This document shows positions 18,501 to 29,179 of a DNA stretch of 64,000 nt, in pieces (position 1 is the first letter of the stretch; every line of letters begins with the position of its first letter). Under the pieces are notes generated by a model. The model made no database searches. It saw only the letters and a list, made by a program, of their open reading frames with translations, and had not been told where the DNA came from. Made by a program: the position numbers and the translations under genes. The stretch comes from Peronospora farinosa (Eukaryota > Oomycota > Peronosporomycetes > Peronosporales > Peronosporaceae): contig CANTFK010000986.1 in NCBI GenBank assembly GCA_947646735.1, positions 558,001 through 622,000 on the forward strand, read 5' to 3'.

Positions 18501-18744
18501 AGATGAGTTTGCTCCAGTGAAAAACGCGCCTGGAGAAGCCTGCGACTCGCCTGATACGGCGCGCCAATTGATCTCGGCGCAATGTAAACGCTGGTTGCTG
18601 AATGCAGGCGCGACCTTCGAGGACAATGCGCCGGATGCTATCTGCGAGATCCTGCCATCTCTGTCGTACAATGGCGAGGGTCTCGAGGAGGTAGCGCGCT
18701 TGCAATCACCAATTCGACTACCCATAATGCTAGGACAAGATTAG
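15597..18744 (+). CDS. UAP1: Tandem-fused UDP-N-acetylglucosamine pyrophosphorylase (two complete UAP domains)
   Basis: Exons 15597-15662, 15733-15786, 15850-16742 and 16803-18744 (introns 70, 63 and 60 nt) give 984 residues. Domain 1 (1 to about 485) and domain 2 (about 505-984) are each full length. Both carry the nucleotide-binding loop GGQGTRLGF (near 108 and 611), GPKGMYD, the substrate segments MNHETT, FFGL, GTLPCFT and SDGNGG, the HVFSVDNxLCKVADP motif, and TSNxGIKLE/FIFDVFPL. Domain 2 repeats even the N-terminal helices (GQGHVFQFIDAGKV against GQGHVLK plus FDDADKL), so this is an internal duplication of a whole enzyme. The enzyme makes UDP-GlcNAc from UTP and GlcNAc-1-phosphate in the cytosol for glycosylation, GPI anchors and chitin. 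All three introns lie in the copy 1 half. The C-terminal 20 residues after GEGLEE are weakly family-like, so another short 3' exon is possible. Confidence 0.88.
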
Positions 18745-19289
18745 AGACCCGTGTGCAGCTACTTACTTCAGTGCAAATATGGATTGGATTTGTTCTTACC
18801 GCTCGACCAGCTATGGGAGCATCAAACACGACAACCCCTGTCTCCAACACTCTAGTCGATTGTGTCTGACTACCTCTTGCAGCCAATACCTTCATCACCA
18901 CGCCATCCACATCAAAGCCGTCGTCATCCCTCGCTCCGCTGTCCACGCCATTCCGCACAAACCATCAAGTATCACGTAGCGCCCGCCGCTTCTAGCCGCT
19001 TCCAGCCGACGCTCAAGTCGAAAACCAAGCCGCCAGCCAGTCGAACGATGGAGATACAAACCAAAATCAATATGCACATTGTCTCGGACAGTGCATGCAA
19101 TACACAGCACCAAACATAAAAGAACAGAAGGGAGGCACACGGTAAGAGAACACCGACTATCGTAGCAGCAACCAGACTCACGCACGAACACACAGGCCAT
19201 GGCAAGTCCAAGCTGTTCCGCACTACGTCCTCGTCCTCGGTCCAATTTCGTTTTCCATCCGTTCCCACGTCCGTGTCCGTTGAGCTGCT
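18745..19289. other. Convergent intergenic region
   Basis: About 545 bp between the 3' ends of the UAP and SR genes. It contains the overlapping 3' UTR space of both genes. Small frames in both directions have no recognisable content. Confidence 0.5.
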
Positions 19290-20174
19290 CTACTCGTCCT
19301 TGTCCGCCACAACTTCGTCTTCCTTCATAGACTCGTCCTCCTTGTCCGCTACTATTGGTTCATCCTGCTCCTTCTTGTCAATAGCACTAGCAGTCTCACT
19401 AGTGTCGGCTTCCTTACCGTCTTCCATTCTCTCGTCCTTCTCGTCTTCCTTTTCCTTCACCGACTCCTTATCCGGCGTCCGACTACGTCTCGCTTTCTTC
19501 TCTCCTTCTCCGTCCTTCTCTTCACTGCGACTACGACTGCGTTTCTTCCCAGAACGTCGCGTACTACGACTACGTGATCTGCTACGACTCTTGCTCTTGC
19601 TCTTGCTTCTGCTCCTGTCACGACTGCCTGCAATTCGTACACGGACGTAGGAATTCTCACTACGGCCACGATATTCCGAATCGTCCAATTTTTCCACCGC
19701 GTACTTCATATCCCGCTTGTTCCCGTACTCAACAACACCACCACCACGTCCGTCCACTTCCGTAAACACCACATCACCAGCTTTACGCATAAAGTCCTTC
19801 AAGTCCTGCCATGACACACGTGGTGGTAAGTTCGATACGTGGACCGTAAAGTCGCCGGTGCCCCGAATGTTGCGCGGGTAACGGGTCGACCCACGGGTCG
19901 AATCTCGACCCGACTCGCGACCTGATTCCCGCCGTCCTCCGTTCGCGGGTTCAACCCGTAACCGAGCCCCGTCGTATTCGTAGCCATCACGACCTCGAAT
20001 AGCGTCTTCAGCATCCCGTGAGTCTTCAAAGTCCACAAAAGCAAAAGCCGGTGGACGTGACGGGAATTTCACGTCAATGTCACGAATACGACCGTATTTA
20101 TAGAAAATATCTTCAACTTCACGCGTACGAATGTCCATGGGGAGATTCCCAACGTAGACACGAGTACCCGACAT
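19290..20174 (-). CDS. SR splicing factor, SRSF1/ASF-SF2 type
   Basis: A single-exon gene of 294 residues. RRM1 (residues about 5-76) has RNP2 VYVGNLP and an RNP1-like FAFVDFED. A Gly/Arg/Ser/Thr-rich linker follows. RRM2 (about 108-182) has VHVSNLP and the pseudo-RRM hallmark [13 protein letters not shown], diagnostic for SRSF1-like proteins. An RS domain (about 184-225, [16 protein letters not shown]) and an acidic Lys/Glu tail complete it. The family binds exonic splicing enhancers and recruits U1 and U2AF in the nucleus, and is regulated by SRPK/CLK phosphorylation of the RS domain. The acidic C-terminal 70 residues are longer than in the human protein. Confidence 0.92.
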   Translation of the reverse strand: MSGTRVYVGNLPMDIRTREVEDIFYKYGRIRDIDVKFPSRPPAFAFVDFEDSRDAEDAIRGRDGYEYDGARLRVEPANGGRRESGRESGRDSTRGSTRYPRNIRGTGDFTVHVSNLPPRVSWQDLKDFMRKAGDVVFTEVDGRGGGVVEYGNKRDMKYAVEKLDDSEYRGRSENSYVRVRIAGSRDRSRSKSKSKSRSRSRSRSTRRSGKKRSRSRSEEKDGEGEKKARRSRTPDKESVKEKEDEKDERMEDGKEADTSETASAIDKKEQDEPIVADKEDESMKEDEVVADKDE

Positions 20175-20186
20175 GATGATTCGTTA

Positions 20187-20206
20187 AGAAAAAAAGTGAA
20201 TGGACC
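20187..20206 (-). promoter_or_regulatory. Inr-like motif of the SR gene
   Basis: Read on the minus strand, ggtccattcactttttttct resembles the oomycete initiator (YCATTYYNCAWTTT). It lies about 13 bp upstream of the ATG at 20174. Confidence 0.4.
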
Positions 20207-20449
20207 AGACGGCGTAATGTCGTTTTGACTGGGAAAATGTATAAGTGAGAGAGAGGGGGGGAGAAGGTTTATGTATAGTACAAAAACAAATATACTAAAA
20301 ATAAATATATAGATTACAAACTCCAGTGGCGATGAATTGTGTCGTACACATAATGTATCTTCAAGAGATGTATGTGTAGCCATATTTAAAAAATATATAT
20401 ATAAAGTGCTACTATACCTGTGACGAGTCGGTGCGCCGTGACGCACCCC

Positions 20450-21764
20450 TTACGTGGCGACGTGTTTGTAAAGGTACGGTATGCACACCAGTCCAACAAG
20501 CAGCTGCAAGAGGAAGTTCCACAATGCAGACCGTCGATTACCCGCAAGCCATAATCGCTGCACAAGTTTGCAACATCCCATTTGTCGTTAGATACTCGTA
20601 CAACAACCTCTAAGCATGACATAGAGACGTACCGAGATAATGCTAACTGCCCCTGAGAAGACTGACAGTGATCCACAAAAGGAGCTCACAAACTTGAGCG
20701 CAAGGAGGTTTTTCGTCACTCTCGTGGACGAAAGTAGGCTGAGCTGGTATGTAAACCCCGCGAGAACCGAAGCTAGAAAGTTGCAGCAGAGACAGCCCCA
20801 ATCGATGAATACCCCATTACTACGCGAAATAGCGGTGTGCAACTGTAATGGTTGTCGCGGAAAGAACCCACAGACGTAGTTCGACAATAAAACTGCACTG
20901 CACGACATTAACATTCCAAGCACCAGCTCTTCACCGTCTGCTACTTGCACTTGTCCAATAAATTGTGGATCTTTTGGGTCCCTAAAGCATCCGAATCCCG
21001 CATCATTCAGTCGCCTCCTAGTATCACCCAATAGCCTCATATACCTTCACGTACCGAACGAATCCATGTGCCCCTAACGCCGCTCTCAACGTCGTCACTC
21101 CAACAAAAGTAACCAAACTCGTCATTAACGATGGTCGGTTCTTCATCGTACCTACGACCCGACTCACTGTAGCAGTGACCGGGTGCGTACACGAAGCTGC
21201 TGCCACTTGTTTGCCCAAGCAGAAACATCCACAGCCTCCTCCAATTGACACACAGATGTAGAGCGGTCCTGCTGCAAAGCTATGACTGCTCAAATCTCCA
21301 GCATGATCAGCCATGAACGAGTACGACGTAAGGACCCTAAGAAACAACAACAACAATAGCATGACAGTCAAAGACAGAGCAACGAGTCTCTTTATGACAC
21401 AAACTCGTCCATATTGTCTGTACCCTAAGAACGCGGATCGAAACTGCACACAGACAAGTGACGTCTCGGAACCTTTAGAATAATCTTCATAACCATATGA
21501 TAATCCATCGAGAAATGGTCCGATCCAGTTTAATACCGTGCCATCGACGTTTAGACCCCATGTATACAGAGTGTACCCCGGCATAAAGCACGTGGTTACG
21601 CACTCGGCCACAGCTGCTAACAACAATAACCATAAAAACTCCTCATCTATTCGACACAGCGACTCTTTTTCCTGCTCAGTAGAAGGCGACAATGGTACAG
21701 TAACTGCAATAAAGTCGTGTAGCTCGTCAGTGTCGTCGTCTTGATGAACCTGAGCTCGTAACAT
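20450..21764 (-). CDS. Polytopic membrane protein of unknown function (three exons)
   Basis: Exons 21764-21055, 20981-20633 and 20557-20450 give 388 residues. Intron 1 (73 nt, gtacgt...ctttag) is preferred over a 37-nt alternative acceptor in the same phase. Intron 2 (75 nt, gtacgt...gtgcag) has a branch-point-like tctaac. Several hydrophobic helices are visible: EEFLWLLLLAAVAEC, LVALSLTVMLLLLLFLRVL, the Gly/Cys-rich YICVSIGGGCGCFCLG, CNFLASVLAGFTYQLSLL and the final ALWNFLLQLLVGLVCIPYLY. The N-terminus is acidic and cytosolic-looking. The regular splice sites and continuous helix pattern support a real gene, but I recognise no family. Confidence 0.68.
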
Positions 21765-21980
21765 GACGTCAAATGGCTACATGTTGTGTACCCAATTATC
21801 AATTTGTGCTGAAATGATAGTACCACAGAGGTCTGTTTCGTACCCATTCCGAAAAGATTGTATCGTTTCATAGACCTTTGGCGTTACTTCAGACATCATT
21901 ATCCAAAAACCGTAGGACGGTAACAAATACCGGTACAAGCACAAGGTACACGGACGTGACGGCGGCGCCCTCCAGTCCGT
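21765..21980. promoter_or_regulatory. Bidirectional promoter region
   Basis: Only 216 bp separate the start codon of the minus-strand membrane protein (21764) from that of the BRWD-like gene (21981), so both promoters must overlap here. An Inr-like catcattatccaaaa occurs near 21893 on the plus strand. Confidence 0.5.
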
Positions 21981-24900
21981 ATGGCCGACGAGCTAGTAAC
22001 TACGAGCCCATTGCATAGCCAAGACGAGCATCCTCTACGCACAGGAGACAATGACAATGTCTCTAATACTCGCGAGCATTTGTCAGCGAGTTTATTAGGG
22101 TCTCAGAGTGATGGTCATTCAGTTGAAGAGCACAAGAGCAGCACAAACCTGACAGATGAAGAGCAAACACAAGCAGTACTTTCTGTGGATGAAAGTGAGG
22201 TCTATTTCCTCATTGCAGACTTTTTAACTCGTCACTCGGTATGTCCCAAAGCAGCAAATGCGTTGATTCAGGAATTGGCGGAGCATCAGTTACTTAAGAG
22301 CAGCGTCGACTGGACCGGCACATCTCGTACCGCTACGTACGAGGATTATCGATTACGTCATCGAGATCTCTCATCCAGTCATATAGTCGAGCTCTTACAA
22401 GAAATTACGACGTTTTCAAGACTTGATGGGAAGAATGACGGTGACAAGAAGAAAAAGAAGACGAAGGATGTGCACACTAGTTTGTTACTTAAGACGAGAG
22501 TGAGGAGACAGTTGATGTTGTCACTGGACGAGAGCAAAAAATTAGCCAAAGATATTGTAAAGCAGCTTTTTCGACTACGAGAAGTGCTCAAGACGGTAAA
22601 AGTCGTGGAAAAAGTGATTAAGAAATACGAGCGGTATCAGAAGTACACGACTATGACGAGTGTGGAAGAGTTACCGCTAGAGCTGCAGCTAGCAATGGTA
22701 GACAACGATACAGGGATAAAGACAGACACGAACGAGGATAAAGTGACGATGTTGGCGGCCGATGTGCGTGCATTGAAGCAACTTTTCCACTTACGACAGG
22801 ATCGAGCAGCGGTGGAGAAACAGATTCATATGTTGATGGAACGTGCAAAACGCTCTGGACTATTTCAGACGACGGTGCGGAATGGACACAATCAGACTTC
22901 GTTGTTGCAACGAAGAGAGGTTAGCTCGCAGCGTGATACACAGCTTCCTCCAGCGTATGTGTACAGTCGAATACGGAGGCTGAAAACGCTGAGTGGACAC
23001 CTACAGATTCAGGCTTACTGTCTTGCATATGATAAATTGGGCAAGGTCGTGATTACGGGATCTGATGACAGGTAAAATAACTATCCTTGCTCGGCTCGAC
23101 AACTATCCCGTGATGATGTAGGCATCTAACTTCTTATTTTTGGCACACAAACAGACTTGTGAAGATCTGGTCGTTGAGAACAGGAGATTTATTATTCACG
23201 TTACGAGGACATGTGGGTAACATCACGGATCTGGCAGTGAATCACGCTAACACGCTGCTGGCCTCATCCTCCGACGATAAGACTGTGCGAGTGTGGGAAA
23301 TGAGTACAGGCGCCCCAGTTGCGGTTTTGGTGGGACATTCTAGTGTTGTGAATGCAGTTCGATTTCATCCGAGCAAAAATATCATCGTCACAGCCTCCGA
23401 CGACGGTCGGTGTTTTTGCTACAAGGTGCCGGAGATTCCATTCATGGATCGACCAGAAACAAAGATTGAGACTGCGCGGCGCTTGTACTCGCTAAATGCG
23501 TACATGCTGAGTTTGCACCCCATCTACGCGATGAAGCATGCTCAACGAGAAGGAGTTCGTTCATGCAAAGTGCACTGCGTCTCCTTTAGCCGTTGCGGAG
23601 ATTTTGTAGCTTCTGGCGGCCACGACGGAATAGCGCGTGTGTGGGATTTGTCGATGGTTTCAGCGCCCGATGCACCTGCCGTCGTACCACGATTTCAGCC
23701 GACAGATGAACCACAGGAAGCAAGAGCGCAGGAGCAACAGTCCAGTGAAAACGGATCAAGAAGTGATCAACAATCTTCTGCTACAATCCCTTTTGGTGGC
23801 GCAACTGGAACTCAAGCCTTGAGTACACCATCTGCGAGCTTACAGACTCCATTGGTGCAACAGCTGATACGTCAGGCTAATGATATCGCCGCACCAGCAG
23901 CTTCAGCTGAACGTTTTGGAGAGGTAGTAACCGCAACAGCGCCAATGGCTCCTAGACTGCCTCCATTGCAGGCCCGATCGCCAATGCAACCTCAGACTGG
24001 TGCGGAGGTGCCACTGCCAACTGTTGCAGAAGGGTTGCAGCGTGAGATGGCACCTCGACAACCGCAGCCTCCACAGGTGCAGAATGATCTGCCTTCTTTA
24101 TCTATTTCCGATGATGACGTTCCAAGCATCGAGGCAATTGCATTGTTTAAGGGGCATCAAGGCCCAGTGTCGAGTATCGTCTACAATTATCGCGGCGACC
24201 GGATTGTAACTGCGTCTATCAAAGATAGTGTTGCGCGGGTATGGAAGTGGAAGCGGAAGTACAAATGTGTGCATGGGGTTGTTCTCTTTGCGAAAGAGTC
24301 GCCAGTGGAGCATGATGACATTTCAGCTCTCTACGGGATCCGTGGTCGTAAAAAGGCTATTCCCGTCGTAGACATGGTTGCATGGACACACGATGATAGA
24401 CGACTTATCACACTCCATAGTGTCAAACTTAATTCGGAGCACGTGGACGCTTGGGAGCAGAGGATACGTGTCTGGGAACCAGAAAGCGGACAGTTGCTGA
24501 TGACGTTGGGTGCGGTTGACAAAGAGAAGAAAAACGGACATGTGAATGCTGCTTTTGCTTTAAGTGCACACCCGACGGATTGGCGCATTGTAGTCACGGC
24601 AGGGTACGATGGACGTGTATTCTTGTGGGACATATCCACGGGTAGAATGCTGAAGTCTTTTACGAATCTATCTCCGGACTCAAAGCCACTTTCCAATCTT
24701 GATGGTGGTTTTACACCGAACGGCGATGGTTTTTGCTTTACGGATCAGATTGGTCGGCTACTTATCTTTGGTACGGGTTCTGGAGAGGAGTACGCGGCGA
24801 CGCCAGTGCAGCAGTACTTCCTTCATGACTACGTAATGCTTGTTACTGATGGACACTACAATGTGCGAGACAGGGAAACTCGCGAGTTACCGAGCTTGAT

Positions 24901-27900
24901 GGATTCGGGCCCTTTGATGGACGCATCGCTAGTTCAGTATCCACACCAGCCACCCCATCTGCTAACCAATGCTTTAATATCATCTGAACAGTATGAGGTG
25001 AATCGAAAACTGCGAATCCGACAGAGCAAAGAATCGGAAATTCGATGCGCAGTATGCCCTCAGCCTGAAACTGAGGAGGATGTCTACTCATTCCCGCTAG
25101 CTATCGTAAAGAACGACGAAAATGATTCCGACCAGGAACATAGGGCATTTGCTGCTGATGCAATGGCACCGGCTAGAGCCGCGTACAGATTGAACGGTGC
25201 CCCACTGATGTTGTCAGAGCTTCGGCGTCATGAGTCTCGATCTAGAAGAGACGCGGACCCACGGCGTCGGCGTGAGACATTTGCTGAAGAGCGCGATACA
25301 TCAGTGCTAGAAATTGAAATTTCCAGTGAGGATGATCGAAATGACGAAGACTTTCAGGTGCCAACGCCGCGACATGCTGCTGCGGAAGAAGAAGAGGAAG
25401 ACGAGGAAGAGGAGGACGAAGACGAGGATGACTTTGACCCCGACGACGAGCTTAGCGAAAATGAAGGAACTGTCATATCTCCAGCAAACTCCAGGCGGAG
25501 GCGGCTTCGCAGCACTCGACAGCGAGAGCCGCCACGTGTTCGGTTTCCAGCTCGTGGCGGTCGACGATTACAGTCAAATAGCGAGGGAGAGCACGAACAA
25601 GACGACACGCCTCGGCAGTTGCGGGCTCGAAGAAATGCAGTAAGATCTCGCTCCAGATTGGTTATTGATAGCGACGCAGAAGAGGGAGGCGATGAGGCAT
25701 CTGATCAGCATACGGGTACAATTGACGCCGAAAGAGACTCGAGTCGCCGTGGAGGCCAGGACGAAGTTGTCGTTGAGTCGAATGAAGGAATCATTATAAG
25801 CGATAACCAGCTAGATCGATTCGATCAGAGTGTCACATATACACAAATGCTTCAAGCGAAAAGGGCTCAGCTTGGCGCGGCACCAGTTCCAGCAGAAAAT
25901 GGTGATGATGCATTGATTCCATGTGCGTTTTGTGGTGTTGGAGATGATAATGCAATGCTCAAGTTACCTGGAGACGGCATGGGTGTGCATCCATTAATTT
26001 ATGGTGCTCAAAGGGTATTTGTGCATGATCAGTGCGCTATTGCCTCTCCTCTTTGTTTCAACCGAGATGGCAACTGGTATAATGTGACCAAAGAGATTCG
26101 ACGCGGACGTTCTCTGATCTGTGTTGCATGCAATAAGCGCGGATCAACGATTGGTTGTACAATCGCCGCATGTCGGAACTCGTATCATTGGAAATGTGCG
26201 ATCAACTTTGGCTGGTCTGTAGACCAAATGCACTTCTTCTGCCCAGACCACCAATCTCGGCACGCCCAAAGGCATCAGCAAGAGGAAAACATTCAACTTG
26301 TAGCGGAAGACGGGGGAGCTATTTTTGAACCTGCTTCCAAGCGCTTTGGTCTCACATACCACCGCGGGTGGTTGCAACTGGTCAGTCTTCGATCGATTCA
26401 TCAGTACGTCCCACAAGTTGGTGACCATGTGGTGTACCTGCCGGAAGGACATCCTGGATATTTAGATTACGGGGGAATACCGTATCCACGATATTTTGCG
26501 CAATTGTCCAGGTTCTATGCAGTCAAGTGTCGCGTTAGTGATGTGAAGTATGTATTCCCAACCGCCGAAGAGCACGTGAGGTGCGACACTATCAAGTGTG
26601 AGCTTTTGCTTGCCGTGCTTGCTGTGCCAACATCAGCTGTACGTCCTGCTAGAGATTGTGAGGAGCAAAAACGAGAAGAAGAAACCAAAGATGATGCTGC
26701 ATCTGGCACAACCGACTTGTTTAAGCCGGAGTCGTCCCCATTTGCAGAATTTACGAGTGTTGATCAAGAATTGTCGCCCACTGTAAGTGAGTCATCAGTA
26801 CGATTCAACTTCAAGATCCTGTATCACTCAAACGATGTGGCGAACTTCCTCGTGCTCGATCATGTCTACGAGAGTGGGGTATGCGGCAACTGGCGCATAG
26901 GTGATCGTGTTCAGATGCCCTTTGTACAACTGAATGAACACGGCCTTGAGGTTGAAGCAAAAATGTCGTACGGGACTATTGAAAATATCTGTCGGAAGCC
27001 GCTTCTGTCAAGTAGATTGGGAGAAATCTCGCCCTGGGATTGCGTCAAGGTTAACTGGGATGACCCAGACGATGATACGTGTTCCGTGTGTCCATGGGAA
27101 CTAGAGCCATCTTCACCTGAAGAGCGACGTGAGAAGCGTGAACTCTCTCTTCGTAGGCGTTCGACGCGGCTTTACTTCTCACGAAGTATTATTGGCGAAA
27201 AGTGTGAAGCGCTTTTACAGGAAGTGGACCAGGTGTTGACACTGTCAATTTCGCGCGACTTCATGTATCCCGTCGACGAAGAAACTTTTTTAGACTACCC
27301 GATATCGATTGCCAATCCAATCGATTTAACAAAAATCCAACAACGACTACGGTTCGGCTTTTATCGTCAAGTGGAGGCGTTCTTAGCTGATGTGAAGCTG
27401 CTGAGTATTAACTGCGAGACGTACAACATTCCATCCAGTCCGATCTCCCAGAACTCACGAAACCTGTTCTCTGCAGTTTTGACGCAAGCGCAACGTCATT
27501 TTCCACACCTGTTGCGCGATGAGAATCGTCGAGACTCTGAGGGAGAGCTAGCCAACGTGGTTTACTCGTACCCCCCAGATGATTTCTTGACAAATTTTAG
27601 TGAAGATTCCGAAGAAACACAGTTGGAACTACTGGAAATTGGTTTGTTGACTCCAGCACCGGAGGAAAGTTTTAGCAACTCTGCTGCACCTGTTGTTAGT
27701 CCTGTTAGTCCTGTTGATGTTCGTGTGTCTCCTGCAGCGACTCTTTCTGCTATGACTCCTTCTGCTATCGGTAACGTGGATGCTGTTTCGCCGCAAGCAA
27801 CATCTCGTCATCGCGCATGCAGCAATGAAGAGACAAAGGAAGACGATGCAATTGAAGCGAAGACGGACGACATAGTGGAGCAAAATGACGAAGGAAGTGT

Positions 27901-28901
27901 TGACAGCGTATCCAGCGAAGAACAATTTACGACAACTAATGCGGAGGATGGTGCTGCTACGGCTGTCAATAGCTCGAGACAACTTCGGAACCGTGAGGCA
28001 GGAGAACCGCAAGTTTTGTCACCTCGAATTCGGCGCGCAACTCGAGTGGCAACAGCCCCATCAACCGGTAGTGTTAGCAGAGGAGCACCCGCACAAAAGC
28101 GGCAGCGTAAAAACCCTGACCAGGAGCTCTTGACCTACTCATCCCTCATGGATAATTACACCAGTCCACACCGTGATGCTGTAGAGCGGGCATGTGGCGA
28201 GGATCTAAGAGCCGTGCTACAAGTGTTCCACGAGGCTTTAACTGATGCTGACAAAACGGATATATTTGGCTCGCCTGTGACTGACGATGTGGCCCCACAG
28301 TACTCCGAGATAATTGTTCACCCAATGGACTTTGGAACGATACAAGACAAACTGGACGACTACAAAAGCTTCCGTGACTATTTCGTAAGTGCGCATGGCT
28401 CCAAGTAATATCTGTCTGAGTTACACACTGACGTGTTGATTTGTATTCCAGGCTGACGTAGAACTTGTGTTTTCCAATGCGATCACGTACAATGGCTGGG
28501 ATTGTTTCGTCGGCGGTCTTGTAGAGGACTTGCAGAAATACTGCATCAAGTTCCTGCTGGACGCGGTGGGCGTGAACCTCCAAGGACATACAATACCTGC
28601 TATGAAGAAGGCAAGACGACCAATCGGTCGCGCTTCTAGCGCGAGAAACAAGCCATCACCTGCTGCACAGGGTAAGCGGCGAGCCCGCCGAAAACCTGTC
28701 GCCGCTATTTCAAACGATGCAGAAGATAGCTGGAGTAGCTCGGAAAGCGAGCAGGAGGACGATGACGACGACGATATAGAAGAAGATGACACAGATTTCA
28801 GTGATGAGTCTGATTATGGCAGTGTCGGCAGAAAGCGACAGCTTCGGCGACATGCGTCAGCTCGCGAAAGCAAGAAGAAGAAAATCAAGCGGCGCCGCTA
28901 A
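21981..28901 (+). CDS. BRWD/PHIP-like chromatin protein: WD40, extended PHD, cryptic Tudor, two bromodomains
   Basis: Exons 21981-23071, 23155-28384 and 28452-28901 (introns 83 and 67 nt) give 2,256 residues. The N-terminal VYFLIADFLTRH and the DWTGTSRTATYEDY region match the LisH-like start of BRWD/PHIP. WD40 repeats occupy about 340-510 and 660-880; the first intron splits GSDDR|LVKIWSL. An acidic Ser/Glu linker (about 1080-1130) leads to an extended PHD at about 1285-1400 (CAFCGVG, CVACNKRG, YHWKCAINFGW, FFCPDH). Next is the BRWD-type cryptic Tudor region (VPQVGDHVVYLPEGHPGY, later NWRIGDRVQMP). Bromodomain 1 is at about 1716-1810 and bromodomain 2 at about 2047-2140; in the latter PMDFGTI and the splice-joined FADVELVFSNAITYNGWD carry the acetyl-lysine-binding Asn. 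A basic/acidic tail ends the protein. Family members read acetylated and methylated histones, some as DDB1-CUL4 receptors. Confidence 0.9.
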
Positions 28902-29179
28902 CACACACGAGAAAACTTGCTGTAAACAATCCGAGATGTGACGATATTTCGAACCCTGTTCAGTTCGTATTTGTACATTGTCTAACACACACTGGATTTC
29001 ATGCGTTCATCGCCAATGGGGACTATCTCAACCTCAGGGGATAAACAAGCAGGACAGACTTCATCAGCACGTGAGCTCCAAATCTAGACATGAACTATTC
29101 AACCACGCTTCCTGATGTTCTTCTATGCGAACGAAATACATGGCATGCAACATCAGACAGTTGGGAAAATGATATTTGC

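Noticed and set aside
18745..19289. Overlapping frames of 85-116 codons in both directions
   Set aside because: Composition is non-protein-like, with Cys/Leu-rich and Ser/His-rich stretches and no motif; the region is the convergent 3' space of two genes.
20982..21054. A 37-nt intron (acceptor at actag) for the membrane protein
   Set aside because: It keeps the frame but is far shorter than the other introns; the 73-nt alternative in the same phase ending ctttag is preferred.
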